Shown piece after piece: positions 7,857 to 14,800 of a stretch of DNA of 21,411 bases. Below the pieces are notes generated by a model. It searched no databases and was not told the origin of the DNA. It saw only the letters and a program-made list of their open reading frames with translations. Origin of the DNA: CANHBY01 sp031376995. GTDB taxonomy: Bacteria; Pseudomonadota; Gammaproteobacteria; Burkholderiales; Burkholderiaceae_C. The position numbers were made by a program, and so were the translations under genes. The stretch spans positions 1 to 21,411 of the forward strand of contig JANMEO010000144.1 in assembly GCA_031376995.1 (NCBI GenBank), written 5' to 3'. Position 1 is the stretch's first letter. The number at the start of each line of letters is the position of its first letter.

Positions 7857-7877
7857 GCCGATGCCGATGCCGATGCC
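7857..7877. repeat. hexanucleotide tandem repeat (GCCGAT)x3 + GCC
   Basis: Three exact copies of GCCGAT followed by GCC, within the maturase remnant. On the coding (minus) strand it encodes alternating Gly-Ile and sits where the reading frame of the maturase similarity changes. Slippage is the likely origin. Confidence 0.8.
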
Positions 7878-7984
7878 TCTGTCTTGGCGCTTCATCAAGT
7901 GGGTGCACATTCTCTGCTCCACGTGAGTCTTGAGTTTTTTCATGACTTGATTTGAATTTCGGTAGTGAAAATAATTTGCCCGGC

Positions 7985-8015
7985 CTATACCCATCGGAAC
8001 TGAAGATGGGTATAG
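7985..8015. repeat. 11-bp-armed palindromic insertion inside the maturase remnant
   Basis: CTATACCCATC, loop GGAACTGAA, GATGGGTATAG is a perfect inverted repeat. It interrupts maturase domain X between conserved segments. One arm, the loop and adjoining bases recur upstream of hemC (2943-2966) with one mismatch in 24, which suggests a small dispersed element and not chance. Confidence 0.75.
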
Positions 8016-8060
8016 CAGGCTACGGTTCACATGTCTGACCACCTGATCCAAAGTGGGCGG

Positions 8061-8442
8061 TGTCTGAGAATTTCAGTCCGTCGTGGACGGCATTTCAAGC
8101 TGAACGTGGACGATGGGGCGTCGCGCAAGTGAACCGGCCCGGGTTTCCGCAGGCCTGTTGGTTTAAGTCAGAAGGGTGCGGTCTGACCAGCGCATTGACC
8201 ATGATAGTTGGCTTCGAACTCGGCTGGTGGCCAATAACCCAGGGGCTCTATCAACCAGTGGTGGTTAAACTGGCACTCAGATTGAATCGGACGATCAAGG
8301 AATGGGCAGACTATGGGTCAACGAACTACCGCCATGTCGAGGCAGTTTGAAATGGCCCATCAGTTTGAATCTCACGCAACGAATTGGACCCGTGACATAA
8401 ACTGCATTTTCTATCAGCGCTCAAATCGAAAGCATTACCCCC
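8061..8442. other. gene-free region between intron remnant and sigma factor operon
   Basis: No convincing gene is seen. A 96-codon GTG-started frame (8060-8350 plus) has no recognisable domain or ribosome site. The segment begins abruptly at the end of maturase similarity with TGTCTGAGAATTTCAGTCCG and contains a short inverted repeat CCGTC-GTG-GACGG (8078-8090), which could be the end of another insertion element that truncated the intron. I cannot assign a family. The sigma operon promoter should lie at the right end, but no clear -35/-10 pair stands out. Confidence 0.5.
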
Positions 8443-9003
8443 TTGGCCTCCGACAAAGAACTCTCTGATTTTCTCAAAAACATTGAGAAGCGAGCCTTCA
8501 AGCGCACAGCCTTTACAGTACGGGATCATGACGCTGCGCTAGACATCGTGCAGGATGCGATGATCAAGCTATCTCAGCGCTATGGGGACCGCCCAGCAGC
8601 TGAATTGCCGCTGCTCTTTCATCGGATTTTGTCCAACACGACCATGGACTGGTTTCGACGCCAAAAAGCGCGCCGATCACTCATGATCAATTTTGGTGAC
8701 ATTGCCCCTGAAGGCACCGACCAAGAGCTGCTGGACACTTTGGAGGTTTTAACCGACTCGCGCAGCACTGAAAGCGCTGCAGAGGCAACTTCTCGGGCGC
8801 AGATTTTGTTAATGATTGAAAAGAAACTGGAAGCTTTGCCAACCCGTCAACGAGAAGCCTTTGTGCTGCGTTACTGGGAGGACTTGGATGTTGCTGAAAC
8901 CGCCTTGTCGATGGGCTGTACAGAGGGCAGCGTCAAAACCCACTGCTCAAGAGCCGTTCGTGCCTTGGCCAAAAGCTTGGCTCACCTCAAATTTTCAAAC
9001 TGA
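8443..9003 (+). CDS. ECF-type RNA polymerase sigma factor
   Basis: The 186-residue product has sigma-70 region 2 at about residues 20-78 (AALDIVQDAMIKLSQRYGD, then FHRILSNTTMDWFRRQKAR) and region 4 at about 124-178 (ALPTRQREAFVLRYWEDLD with the helix-turn-helix CTEGSVKTHCSRAVRALA). Regions 1 and 3 are absent, as in extracytoplasmic-function sigma factors. The start is a TTG at 8443 (MASDKELSDFL), which matches the usual N-terminus of relatives; no in-frame ATG lies nearby. It heads an operon with DUF3619, DUF3106 and RDD genes, an order typical of Comamonadaceae. Its regulon is unknown. Confidence 0.92.
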   Translation: MASDKELSDFLKNIEKRAFKRTAFTVRDHDAALDIVQDAMIKLSQRYGDRPAAELPLLFHRILSNTTMDWFRRQKARRSLMINFGDIAPEGTDQELLDTLEVLTDSRSTESAAEATSRAQILLMIEKKLEALPTRQREAFVLRYWEDLDVAETALSMGCTEGSVKTHCSRAVRALAKSLAHLKFSN

Positions 9004-9010
9004 ACGTAAC

Positions 9011-9427
9011 ATGATGAAGACAGAAGTTTTGACTCAGACAGTTGAAGGGCAGATTGCGCGTGAGCTCGCTCGGGCGCTTTCTGAGTCGGCTAACGCACTG
9101 CCCAGCAAAACGCTAGATAGCCTGCGCGTGGCCCGAGAGTCGGCTTTGCAAGTTCAAAAGCCCGAGTTGAATTTATCAAAACAATTGACCTATTCAAATC
9201 AGGCTGATGTCTTTACAGGGGGTGAGGTTGATGGCACACGGTGGCCACGTTGGGTTTTCTGGCTGCCCATGCTGGCGGTGGCGATTGGCATTTGCCTGAT
9301 TGAAATGGCCCATCAAGATTCTCAAGTCTCAGCGGCAGCAGATGTGGATGCTGAGCTTCTGGCCGATGACTTGCCACCGAACGCTTACATCGATGCTGGA
9401 TTTCTTGAGTTCCTCAAACTCAAATGA
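9011..9427 (+). CDS. DUF3619 family single-pass membrane protein
   Basis: The 138-residue product starts at the first of two adjacent ATGs, seven bases after the sigma factor stop. Residues 1-78 are polar and predicted cytoplasmic, a single membrane helix covers about 80-98 (RWVFWLPMLAVAIGICLI), and a short acidic periplasmic tail ends in DLPPNAYIDAGFLEFLK, the most conserved part of the family. Function is not established. The soluble N-terminus plus one membrane helix, encoded directly behind an ECF sigma gene, is the arrangement of many anti-sigma factors; this is inference. It overlaps the next gene by four bases (ATGA). Confidence 0.88.
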   Translation: MMKTEVLTQTVEGQIARELARALSESANALPSKTLDSLRVARESALQVQKPELNLSKQLTYSNQADVFTGGEVDGTRWPRWVFWLPMLAVAIGICLIEMAHQDSQVSAAADVDAELLADDLPPNAYIDAGFLEFLKLK

Positions 9428-10167
9428 GCCCAATGCCTTTATACCCACCCAACCTGAAGATCTGGGCCCGGCATTTGGCAATGGGTTTACTGGGGATCGC
9501 ATCTTGGAGCCTGATGGCTGCCCCCGCCGACTTTGCCCCAGCAGCCGAAGACAGCAGGCCATGGACCACCATGGGGGCATCAACTCAGATTTTTTTGTTG
9601 CCGCTGAAAGATCAATGGCCATCATTTTCTGCCGCCACCAAAGAAAAATGGCTGAGCCTGGCTCAACGAATGAAGAATATGCCCCCTGCAGAACTCGAAC
9701 GAGTGCAAGCTCGCATGTCAAACTGGGCGAGCCTTACAACCTCAGAGCGCAATCGAACACGATTGCTTTATCAAGAAGCCCTCCGCGTCGCACCCAACAC
9801 TCGTACCGAGCAGTGGAGACGGTATAACGAATTGCCTGGCGATGAAAAGCAATCTCTTGCTGAGCGGGCTTTGCAGCAAACTGATGCCCATCTGGCCAAT
9901 CGCTCCACGGATCATTCATTGTCAGGCCGTGAGCCCCCCTGGGCCGCCACCAAAATCAACACAACCCCTGCATCCTCCTCGCCCCCACCTCAGCAGCTTG
10001 GTCCCTCTGTCATTCAAGCACTTCCAGGTGCCGCCACGGCGCTCATTTCAACAAAGACAGCGCCCCCGGCACACCAACCCGCTGGCGGCCCTAAAATTGT
10101 GCCCAGCCCCACATTAAAAGAAGTCCGCACGCAAAAAACCAATAGCTGGTCATGGCACTCGAATTAA
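9424..10167 (+). CDS. DUF3106 family exported protein
   Basis: The 247-residue product has an N-terminal signal sequence (hydrophobic stretch about residues 17-32, ending LMAAPADF), so it is probably periplasmic or anchored. Residues about 57-140 form the conserved helical DUF3106 region (PLKDQWPSFSAATKEKWLSL, later TRTEQWRRYNELPGDEKQSL), rich in Trp and charged residues. The remaining C-terminus is low-complexity, rich in Pro, Ala, Ser and Thr, and likely disordered. It overlaps DUF3619 by four bases and the RDD gene by 16 bases, so all are translated from one mRNA. The molecular role is unknown. Confidence 0.88.
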   Translation: MSPMPLYPPNLKIWARHLAMGLLGIASWSLMAAPADFAPAAEDSRPWTTMGASTQIFLLPLKDQWPSFSAATKEKWLSLAQRMKNMPPAELERVQARMSNWASLTTSERNRTRLLYQEALRVAPNTRTEQWRRYNELPGDEKQSLAERALQQTDAHLANRSTDHSLSGREPPWAATKINTTPASSSPPPQQLGPSVIQALPGAATALISTKTAPPAHQPAGGPKIVPSPTLKEVRTQKTNSWSWHSN

Positions 10168-10679
10168 AATTTAAAACCCCAAAGCTGTGGCGGCGTATGG
10201 CGTGCTTCATGTATGAAGGGCTCATACTTTTTGGCCTAGGGCTTATCCCCGGCGTGGTTGGCGCTTTCTTCACGGCCATCTTTAATCTGACCTCTGTTGA
10301 GGATGTGGATTTAGGCCTGAGAGTTTTGAGTTTCGGGATTTACGCCGCTTACTTCACTTGGTTTTGGTCTCAACGAGGCCAAACCTTGCCGATGCAAACC
10401 TGGCACATTCAAGTCGTGACATGGGAGGGGAAAAGGCTCACCCACAGGCAAGCCTTTTTACGCTTTCTCGCATGCTGGATTTGGATTGTGCCCAGCGCGA
10501 TCCTATCTTGGTTGATCGGGCTCAGTCTTTGGCAGACAGTTATGGCCGCCATGATGGGGTTTGGAGCCTATGCCGGTCTCTCTTACCTACATCCCACTAA
10601 ACAGTTTTGGCACGACGCTTTATGTGGCACTCAACTGATCCACAAAAAAGACATTCAAGCCTGTTTGCAAGACCATTGA
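10152..10679 (+). CDS. RDD family integral membrane protein
   Basis: The 175-residue product begins with the RDD signature region (PKLWRRMACFMYEGLILFGL) and has about four membrane helices (roughly residues 22-45, 55-72, 104-124 and 126-145). The typical ending HPTKQFWHDALCGTQLI is present. The usual Arg-Asp-Asp triad is altered: the first Asp position reads RRMACFMYE. RDD proteins are mostly uncharacterised; some have been linked to ion transport. It is the last gene of the sigma factor operon, overlaps DUF3106 by 16 bases, and faces phaB. Confidence 0.9.
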   Translation: MALELKFKTPKLWRRMACFMYEGLILFGLGLIPGVVGAFFTAIFNLTSVEDVDLGLRVLSFGIYAAYFTWFWSQRGQTLPMQTWHIQVVTWEGKRLTHRQAFLRFLACWIWIVPSAILSWLIGLSLWQTVMAAMMGFGAYAGLSYLHPTKQFWHDALCGTQLIHKKDIQACLQDH

Positions 10680-10687
10680 GCCCATTG

Positions 10688-10716
10688 AGGCACTGCGCTG
10701 GGTTGCTTGAGTGCCT
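10688..10716. repeat. 7-bp inverted repeat in the convergent RDD/phaB gap
   Basis: AGGCACT and AGTGCCT separated by 15 bases, starting nine bases past the RDD stop in a 223-bp gap between convergent operons. There is no T-run after it, so it is at best a weak or Rho-assisted terminator. No better terminator for either operon was found in the gap. Confidence 0.35.
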
Positions 10717-10902
10717 GTGAGGCGGAAGTTGGCTTGCTTGTGCAAGAGCAACTGGCATAGAACCATCGCTCAGGCAGTTGCCCCGCCCCCTACAGGCCCT
10801 CCAGATTGCATCAACAGCCCAAGCGACATGGCGCACTCAGAAAAGTGCTCTATGGGTTTGAGTGCTGAGACAACCACGAAGTTAGCCGGCCCCGATGCCG
10901 AA

Positions 10903-11640
10903 TCATCCCATGTGCAATCCACCATTGACTGAAAAGTCTGCGCCTGTCGCAAAACCGGATTCATTTGAGGCCAGCCAAGATACGATCGAAGCAATATCGT
11001 CGGGCGTGCCCAGACGCTTGACGGGAATGCCAGAAACGATTTTCTCCAGCACATCAGGTCGGATCGCCTTGACCATGTCAGTCGCAATATACCCAGGGCT
11101 AACTGTGTTCACAGTCACCCCTTTGCTGGCAACCTCTTGAGCCAGCGCCATGGTGAAGCCATGCATTCCTGCTTTTGCAGCAGAGTAATTGGTTTGGCCA
11201 AACTGGCCTTTTTCACCGTTCACCGACGAAATATTGATCACTCGACCCCAGCCTTTCTCAAGCATGTCATCGATCACTTGCTTGGTGACATTAAACATAC
11301 TAGTGAGGTTGGTTTCGATCACGGCATCCCAATCAGACCGGCTCATCTTTCGAAATAATCCATCACGAGTGATACCGGCGTTATTCACGAGTACGTCGAT
11401 CGAACCATGCTCAATCTTGACCTTTTGAAACGCTGCGTAGGTGGAGTCCCAGTCGCCCACATTGCCAACGGAGGAAAAGAACGTGTAGCCCAATTCTTTT
11501 TGTTCATCGAGCCATTTTTGAAATGGACGGCTGGGGCCGCAACCCGCGATCACCTTGAAGCCATCACGGTGCAAGCGCTGGCACATGAAGGTACCAATGC
11601 CGCCCATGCCGCCTGTCACGTAAGCAATTTTTTGTGTCAT
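10903..11640 (-). CDS. phaB: acetoacetyl-CoA reductase (NADPH-dependent)
   Basis: PhaB reduces acetoacetyl-CoA to (R)-3-hydroxybutyryl-CoA for polyester synthesis. The 245-residue product is a short-chain dehydrogenase: cofactor motif TGGMGGIG (residues 9-16), NNAG at 86-89, and catalytic Ser138, Tyr152 and Lys156 (SSV and YSAAK). SPGYIATDMV and the C-terminus VNGGLHMG match PhaB closely. The ATG at 11640 gives the normal MTQKIAYVTGG start; GAGACAAG just upstream serves as a ribosome site. It is the third gene of phaC-phaA-phaB, separated from phaA by 109 bp carrying two hairpins. Confidence 0.97.
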   Translation of the reverse strand: MTQKIAYVTGGMGGIGTFMCQRLHRDGFKVIAGCGPSRPFQKWLDEQKELGYTFFSSVGNVGDWDSTYAAFQKVKIEHGSIDVLVNNAGITRDGLFRKMSRSDWDAVIETNLTSMFNVTKQVIDDMLEKGWGRVINISSVNGEKGQFGQTNYSAAKAGMHGFTMALAQEVASKGVTVNTVSPGYIATDMVKAIRPDVLEKIVSGIPVKRLGTPDDIASIVSWLASNESGFATGADFSVNGGLHMG

Positions 11641-11664
11641 GTCTTGTCTCATAGGTTTAGATGA

Positions 11665-11680
11665 AGATGCTTAGGCATCT
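11665..11680 (-). repeat. first intercistronic hairpin upstream of phaB
   Basis: AGATGC, loop TTAG, GCATCT: a perfect 6-bp stem 25-40 bases upstream of the phaB start. It sits next to a stronger hairpin (11685-11705). Confidence 0.5.
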
Positions 11681-11684
11681 CAGG

Positions 11685-11705
11685 GGGGTCGCAGCATGCG
11701 ACCCC
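11685..11705 (-). repeat. second, GC-rich intercistronic hairpin between phaA and phaB
   Basis: GGGGTCGCA, loop GCA, TGCGACCCC: a perfect 9-bp stem. In the direction of transcription it is followed by CCC and then the first small hairpin, not by a U-run, so it is more likely an mRNA-stabilising or attenuating structure than a complete terminator. Confidence 0.6.
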
Positions 11706-11749
11706 TTCAACCCGGTCTGGCCGGAATCAACTAGTAGTCAGCTTAGCGC

Positions 11750-12928
11750 TTAGCGCTCAAGCGTGAGGGCAACCCCCATACCACCGCCAATGCACAAAGA
11801 GGCGAGCCCCTTCTTGACGTTGCGACGCTGCATTTCATGCAATAAGGTCACCAAAATGCGACATCCTGAGGCACCAATGGGGTGACCGATCGCAATCGCC
11901 CCCCCGTTGACATTCACTTTGGAGGTGTCCCACTCCATTTCCTTGTGCACCGCGCAGGCTTGAGCCGCAAAGGCTTCGTTGATTTCAAGCAAGTCGAGGT
12001 CAGCGACATTCCAGCCCGAGCGCTGTAATGCTTTGCGCGCGGCCGGTACCGGGCCCATCCCCATCAAGGCGGGATCAAGGCCCGCGCTCGCATAGCTCGC
12101 AATGCGCGCCAAGGGCTTCAAGCCCATTTGCTCGGCCTTTTTCGCCGTCATCACAAGCACCGCCGCGGCACCATCGTTCAAACCCGAAGCGTTGCCAGCC
12201 GTCACACTGCCTGCTTTGTCAAAGGCCGGACGCAAGCCAGACAAAATCTCAGAAGTCGATTTGCGATTAATGAATTCATCCGCCGCAAATACGAGGGGGT
12301 CACCTTTGCGCTGTGGAATAGTGAAGGGAACAATCTCTTGTGTGAACTTACCCGCATCTTGGGCCGCCGCTGCTTTTTGCTGGGATTTCAGAGCCAAGGC
12401 ATCTTGCTCTTCGCGACTGATGTTGTATTTTTTGGCAACATTTTCAGCAGTGATGCCCATGTGGTATTTGTTGTAGACATCCCATAGGCCGTCAACAATC
12501 ATGCTGTCAACCATCGTCCAGTCGCCCATGCGCTGACCATCGCGCGAACCCGCCAAAAGATGAGGAGATAAGCTCATGCTCTCTTGCCCCCCCGCGATCA
12601 CGATCTCACTGTCACCATCGCGCACTGACTGTGCAGCAAGCATCACAGCCTTGAGTCCAGAGCCACAAACCTTGTTGATCGTCATGGCGGTCACGCTTTG
12701 CGGCAAGCCGCTTTTCAGTACGGCCTGTCGAGCAGGATTCTGGCCTGCGCCAGCGGTCAACACTTGGCCCAAAATCACTTCACTGATTTGATCGCCATTG
12801 AGATGGGTGCGCGCGAGCAAATCAGCAATCACCGCCGCACCTAAGTCGCTGGCGGGTGTTTTGGAGAGCGAGCCACCGAACTTTCCAACGGCAGTGCGAG
12901 AAGCGGCAACGATCACGATGTCTGTCAT
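11750..12928 (-). CDS. phaA: acetyl-CoA acetyltransferase (beta-ketothiolase)
   Basis: PhaA condenses two acetyl-CoA to acetoacetyl-CoA. The 392-residue length matches biosynthetic thiolases. The nucleophile Cys88 lies in INKVCGSGLKAV; GHPIGASG contains His349, and LCIGGGMG contains Cys379, the acid/base residues. The N-terminus DIVIVAASRTAVGKFGG is typical. GGAGA six bases upstream of the ATG at 12928 is a good ribosome site. It is the middle gene of phaC-phaA-phaB; 41 bp separate it from the phaC stop, where a 12-bp hairpin lies. PHA synthesis context makes the biosynthetic role more likely than fatty-acid degradation. Confidence 0.97.
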   Translation of the reverse strand: MTDIVIVAASRTAVGKFGGSLSKTPASDLGAAVIADLLARTHLNGDQISEVILGQVLTAGAGQNPARQAVLKSGLPQSVTAMTINKVCGSGLKAVMLAAQSVRDGDSEIVIAGGQESMSLSPHLLAGSRDGQRMGDWTMVDSMIVDGLWDVYNKYHMGITAENVAKKYNISREEQDALALKSQQKAAAAQDAGKFTQEIVPFTIPQRKGDPLVFAADEFINRKSTSEILSGLRPAFDKAGSVTAGNASGLNDGAAAVLVMTAKKAEQMGLKPLARIASYASAGLDPALMGMGPVPAARKALQRSGWNVADLDLLEINEAFAAQACAVHKEMEWDTSKVNVNGGAIAIGHPIGASGCRILVTLLHEMQRRNVKKGLASLCIGGGMGVALTLER

Positions 12929-12953
12929 TTTTGTCTCCGTATGTTTATAAGTG

Positions 12954-12982
12954 AGTCAAGGCTTGGTCATCAAGCCTTGACT
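12954..12982 (-). repeat. 12-bp perfect hairpin on the phaC stop codon
   Basis: On the mRNA strand AGTCAAGGCTTG, loop ATGAC, CAAGCCTTGACT. The phaC TGA falls at the apex, partly in the loop. The hairpin ends 25 bases before the phaA start and has no U-run, so it is not a standard terminator. Translating ribosomes on phaC would melt it. Confidence 0.8.
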
Positions 12983-14718
12983 TTGACATATCGGCCCGGG
13001 GCGGGCTCGATGACTGCGTACTGCTTGCTACCGTAACTCTTGGGAGCTGCAATTTCTATACCAGCGTAACCGGATAACCACGTTGCCCAATCAGTCCACC
13101 AACTACCTGGATGCTCGCTCGCATTTTCAAACCAAGTGGCTGCTTGATCAGGCAGGGCTGCCGAGCCGCTAATCCAATGACTGCGCTTTTTCTTTGTGGG
13201 GGGGTTGATGACACCCGCGATGTGGCCCGATGCGCCCAGGACAAAACGCTGCGGCCCAGGCAACAAGTGCACGGTGCGGTAGGCACTTTCCCAAGGCACA
13301 ATGTGATCCTCTTTGGAGGCGTAAACGTAGACGGGTGCCCTGATCTGACTCAGATCGATGGGTTGCCCACAAAGTTGAAGTTTGCCTGCTTGAATCAAAT
13401 TATTTTCGAGGTAGGTATTGCGCAGATACCAGCAATACATGGGCCCAGGCAAGTTAGTGCTGTCGCTGTTCCAATAAAGCAAATCAAAAGCAGGGGGCAC
13501 TTGGCCCTTGAGATAGTTGCCGACCACGTAGTTCCAGACCAGATCATTGGGGCGCAAAAAGCTGAAGGTTGACGCTAGCTCTTGCCCTTTAAGCAGCCCC
13601 CCACCAGGGTGGTCTGGCCCAATGGTGGCCTCGCGCATTTTGACCAGCGCCTCGTCAACAAACAAGTCAAGCACGCCGGTGTTGCTGAAATCGAGGAAGG
13701 TGGTCAAGAGCGTGACACTTTCAGCCACCTGCTCACCTCGGGCCGCCAGCACAGCCAAGGCAGTGGCCAGCATGGTCCCACCCACACAAAATCCCAAAGC
13801 GTTGATGGACTGCTGAGCTGAAATGACTTGAACCACGCGAAGCGCACAGATCACGGCCTCTTCAATGTATTGATCCCATGTGGCCTGAGCCAAACTCTCA
13901 TCGGCGTTACGCCAGCTGATGACGAACACGCGATGGCCCTGCTGTACAGCGAAGCGAATCAAAGAATTGTCAGGCTGCAAATCAAGAATGTAGTATTTGT
14001 TGATACAAGGTGGAACGATCAACAAGGGCCGCTCGAAAACCTTTGCTGTCAGGGGTTTGTATTCGAGCAACTGAAAAAGCTCATTCTCAAAAACCACCGC
14101 CCCCTCACTGGTTGCAACATTGCGACCCACCTCGAACAAGCTCTCATCAGTTTGTGAGACATGGCCCTGCCGCAGATCGTGCAATAAACGACGCATACCC
14201 AAAGCCAAACTTTCACCCTGAGTCTCGAGTGCCAGACGCTGAGCTTCAGGGTTAAGTGCGAGATAGTTGCTGGGTGCTGTCGCATCCACCCACTGCTGGA
14301 CCGCGAACCGGATGCGCTGTCGAACCTTCTCATCACCTTGCAATTGATCAGCCATCTGAATCAAGGTCCGGGCGTTCAAGAGGTACATCTGTGCGATGAA
14401 TGCAGCCATCGGGTTGTCAACCCAATCTTTACCGGCAAATCGACGGTCATCAATTGTGGGCATGGGCAACGTGATATCACTGGTCTCGTGAGCCTGCAGA
14501 CGTTGCAACGTTTGGTTCCACAGAGCGCTAGCTTGCGCGATGTACTCCGCCTGCACTTCGCTGATCACAGTCACTGGTAAGCTGATAGAAGCTGCCGCTT
14601 TGACACAATCGCTCCAGTCACATTCGGCTTCTAAAATTTCAGCCGTGGGCTTGAGGCCAAAAGGCAAGGCGCATAAAGTATCGCTCCCACCCAGGGAGGT
14701 TTCGTTGGGCAATTTCAA
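12970..14718 (-). CDS. phaC: class I poly(3-hydroxyalkanoate) synthase
   Basis: PhaC polymerises (R)-3-hydroxyacyl-CoA into polyester on the granule surface. The product is 582 residues from the TTG at 14718, chosen because GAGGA lies five bases upstream of it; another TTG four codons earlier (14730) lacks a ribosome site, and an in-frame stop lies just before that. The lipase-like box GFCVGG holds Cys311, and the triad is completed by Asp471 (KEDHIVPW) and His499 (SGHIAGVINPP). The PhaC N-terminal domain is present (about 60-230), with the conserved DWVDNPMAAFIAQMYLLNA segment. The C-terminus APGRYVKVKA is typical of class I enzymes. It heads the phaC-phaA-phaB operon. Confidence 0.97.
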   Translation of the reverse strand: MKLPNETSLGGSDTLCALPFGLKPTAEILEAECDWSDCVKAAASISLPVTVISEVQAEYIAQASALWNQTLQRLQAHETSDITLPMPTIDDRRFAGKDWVDNPMAAFIAQMYLLNARTLIQMADQLQGDEKVRQRIRFAVQQWVDATAPSNYLALNPEAQRLALETQGESLALGMRRLLHDLRQGHVSQTDESLFEVGRNVATSEGAVVFENELFQLLEYKPLTAKVFERPLLIVPPCINKYYILDLQPDNSLIRFAVQQGHRVFVISWRNADESLAQATWDQYIEEAVICALRVVQVISAQQSINALGFCVGGTMLATALAVLAARGEQVAESVTLLTTFLDFSNTGVLDLFVDEALVKMREATIGPDHPGGGLLKGQELASTFSFLRPNDLVWNYVVGNYLKGQVPPAFDLLYWNSDSTNLPGPMYCWYLRNTYLENNLIQAGKLQLCGQPIDLSQIRAPVYVYASKEDHIVPWESAYRTVHLLPGPQRFVLGASGHIAGVINPPTKKKRSHWISGSAALPDQAATWFENASEHPGSWWTDWATWLSGYAGIEIAAPKSYGSKQYAVIEPAPGRYVKVKA

Positions 14719-14772
14719 TGGTGTCCTCAAACTCTAGGCCGCGCGACAACGCATGGCCAACTCAATTTTTAA

Positions 14773-14778
14773 ATTATA
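14773..14778 (-). promoter_or_regulatory. likely -10 box of the pha operon
   Basis: A perfect TATAAT on the minus strand, about 54 bp upstream of the phaC start, in the AT-rich centre of the 82-bp divergent gap. The -35 region (near ATATCGTA) is poor, so an activator may be needed or the match may be chance. Confidence 0.5.
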
Positions 14779-14800
14779 GAATTACTTTTCAGAATACGAT

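Larger units (their letters stand above)
7675..8060 (-). mobile_element. decayed 3' fragment of a group II intron
   Basis: Read on the minus strand, the segment holds in the right order the C-terminal part of an intron-encoded maturase, its stop at 7762, a domain V-like hairpin (7749-7718), a domain VI-like hairpin (7711-7687) and an end resembling an intron 3' terminus (GCTTTACCTAAT, about 7686-7675). Domain I, the reverse transcriptase domain and the rest of the reading frame are absent, so the element cannot move or splice by itself. The right limit is where maturase similarity stops (about 8060); the left limit is inferred from the intron 3'-end pattern and may be off by a few bases. It lies beside a tRNA gene terminator, facing it. 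Confidence 0.8.
7762..8060 (-). pseudogene. group II intron reverse transcriptase/maturase, C-terminal remnant with frameshift
   Basis: Reading leftward from 8060, one frame gives PPTLDQVVRHVNR, then ANYFHYRNSNQVMKKLKTHVE and QRMCTHLMKR, which is the maturase domain X of bacterial intron-encoded proteins. Near the GCCGAT repeat (7857-7877) the similarity moves to another frame, which reads FPSVDLYRLHGLYKVPT then ASGWKSAHAEV and a TGA at 7764-7762, the usual C-terminal ending of the family. Between HVNR and ANYF the expected RGW-like segment is replaced by residues encoded by a 30-bp palindrome. The reverse transcriptase domain is absent. A single continuous 97-residue frame here is an artefact of the frameshift. 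Confidence 0.85.

Noticed and set aside
7758..8051. Single intact 97-residue gene in the intron region
   Set aside because: Maturase similarity switches frame within it, so it is a pseudogene fragment and not an intact small gene.
8060..8350. 96-residue plus-strand frame with GTG start
   Set aside because: No domain, no ribosome site, and it begins at the border of a decayed element; more likely chance.
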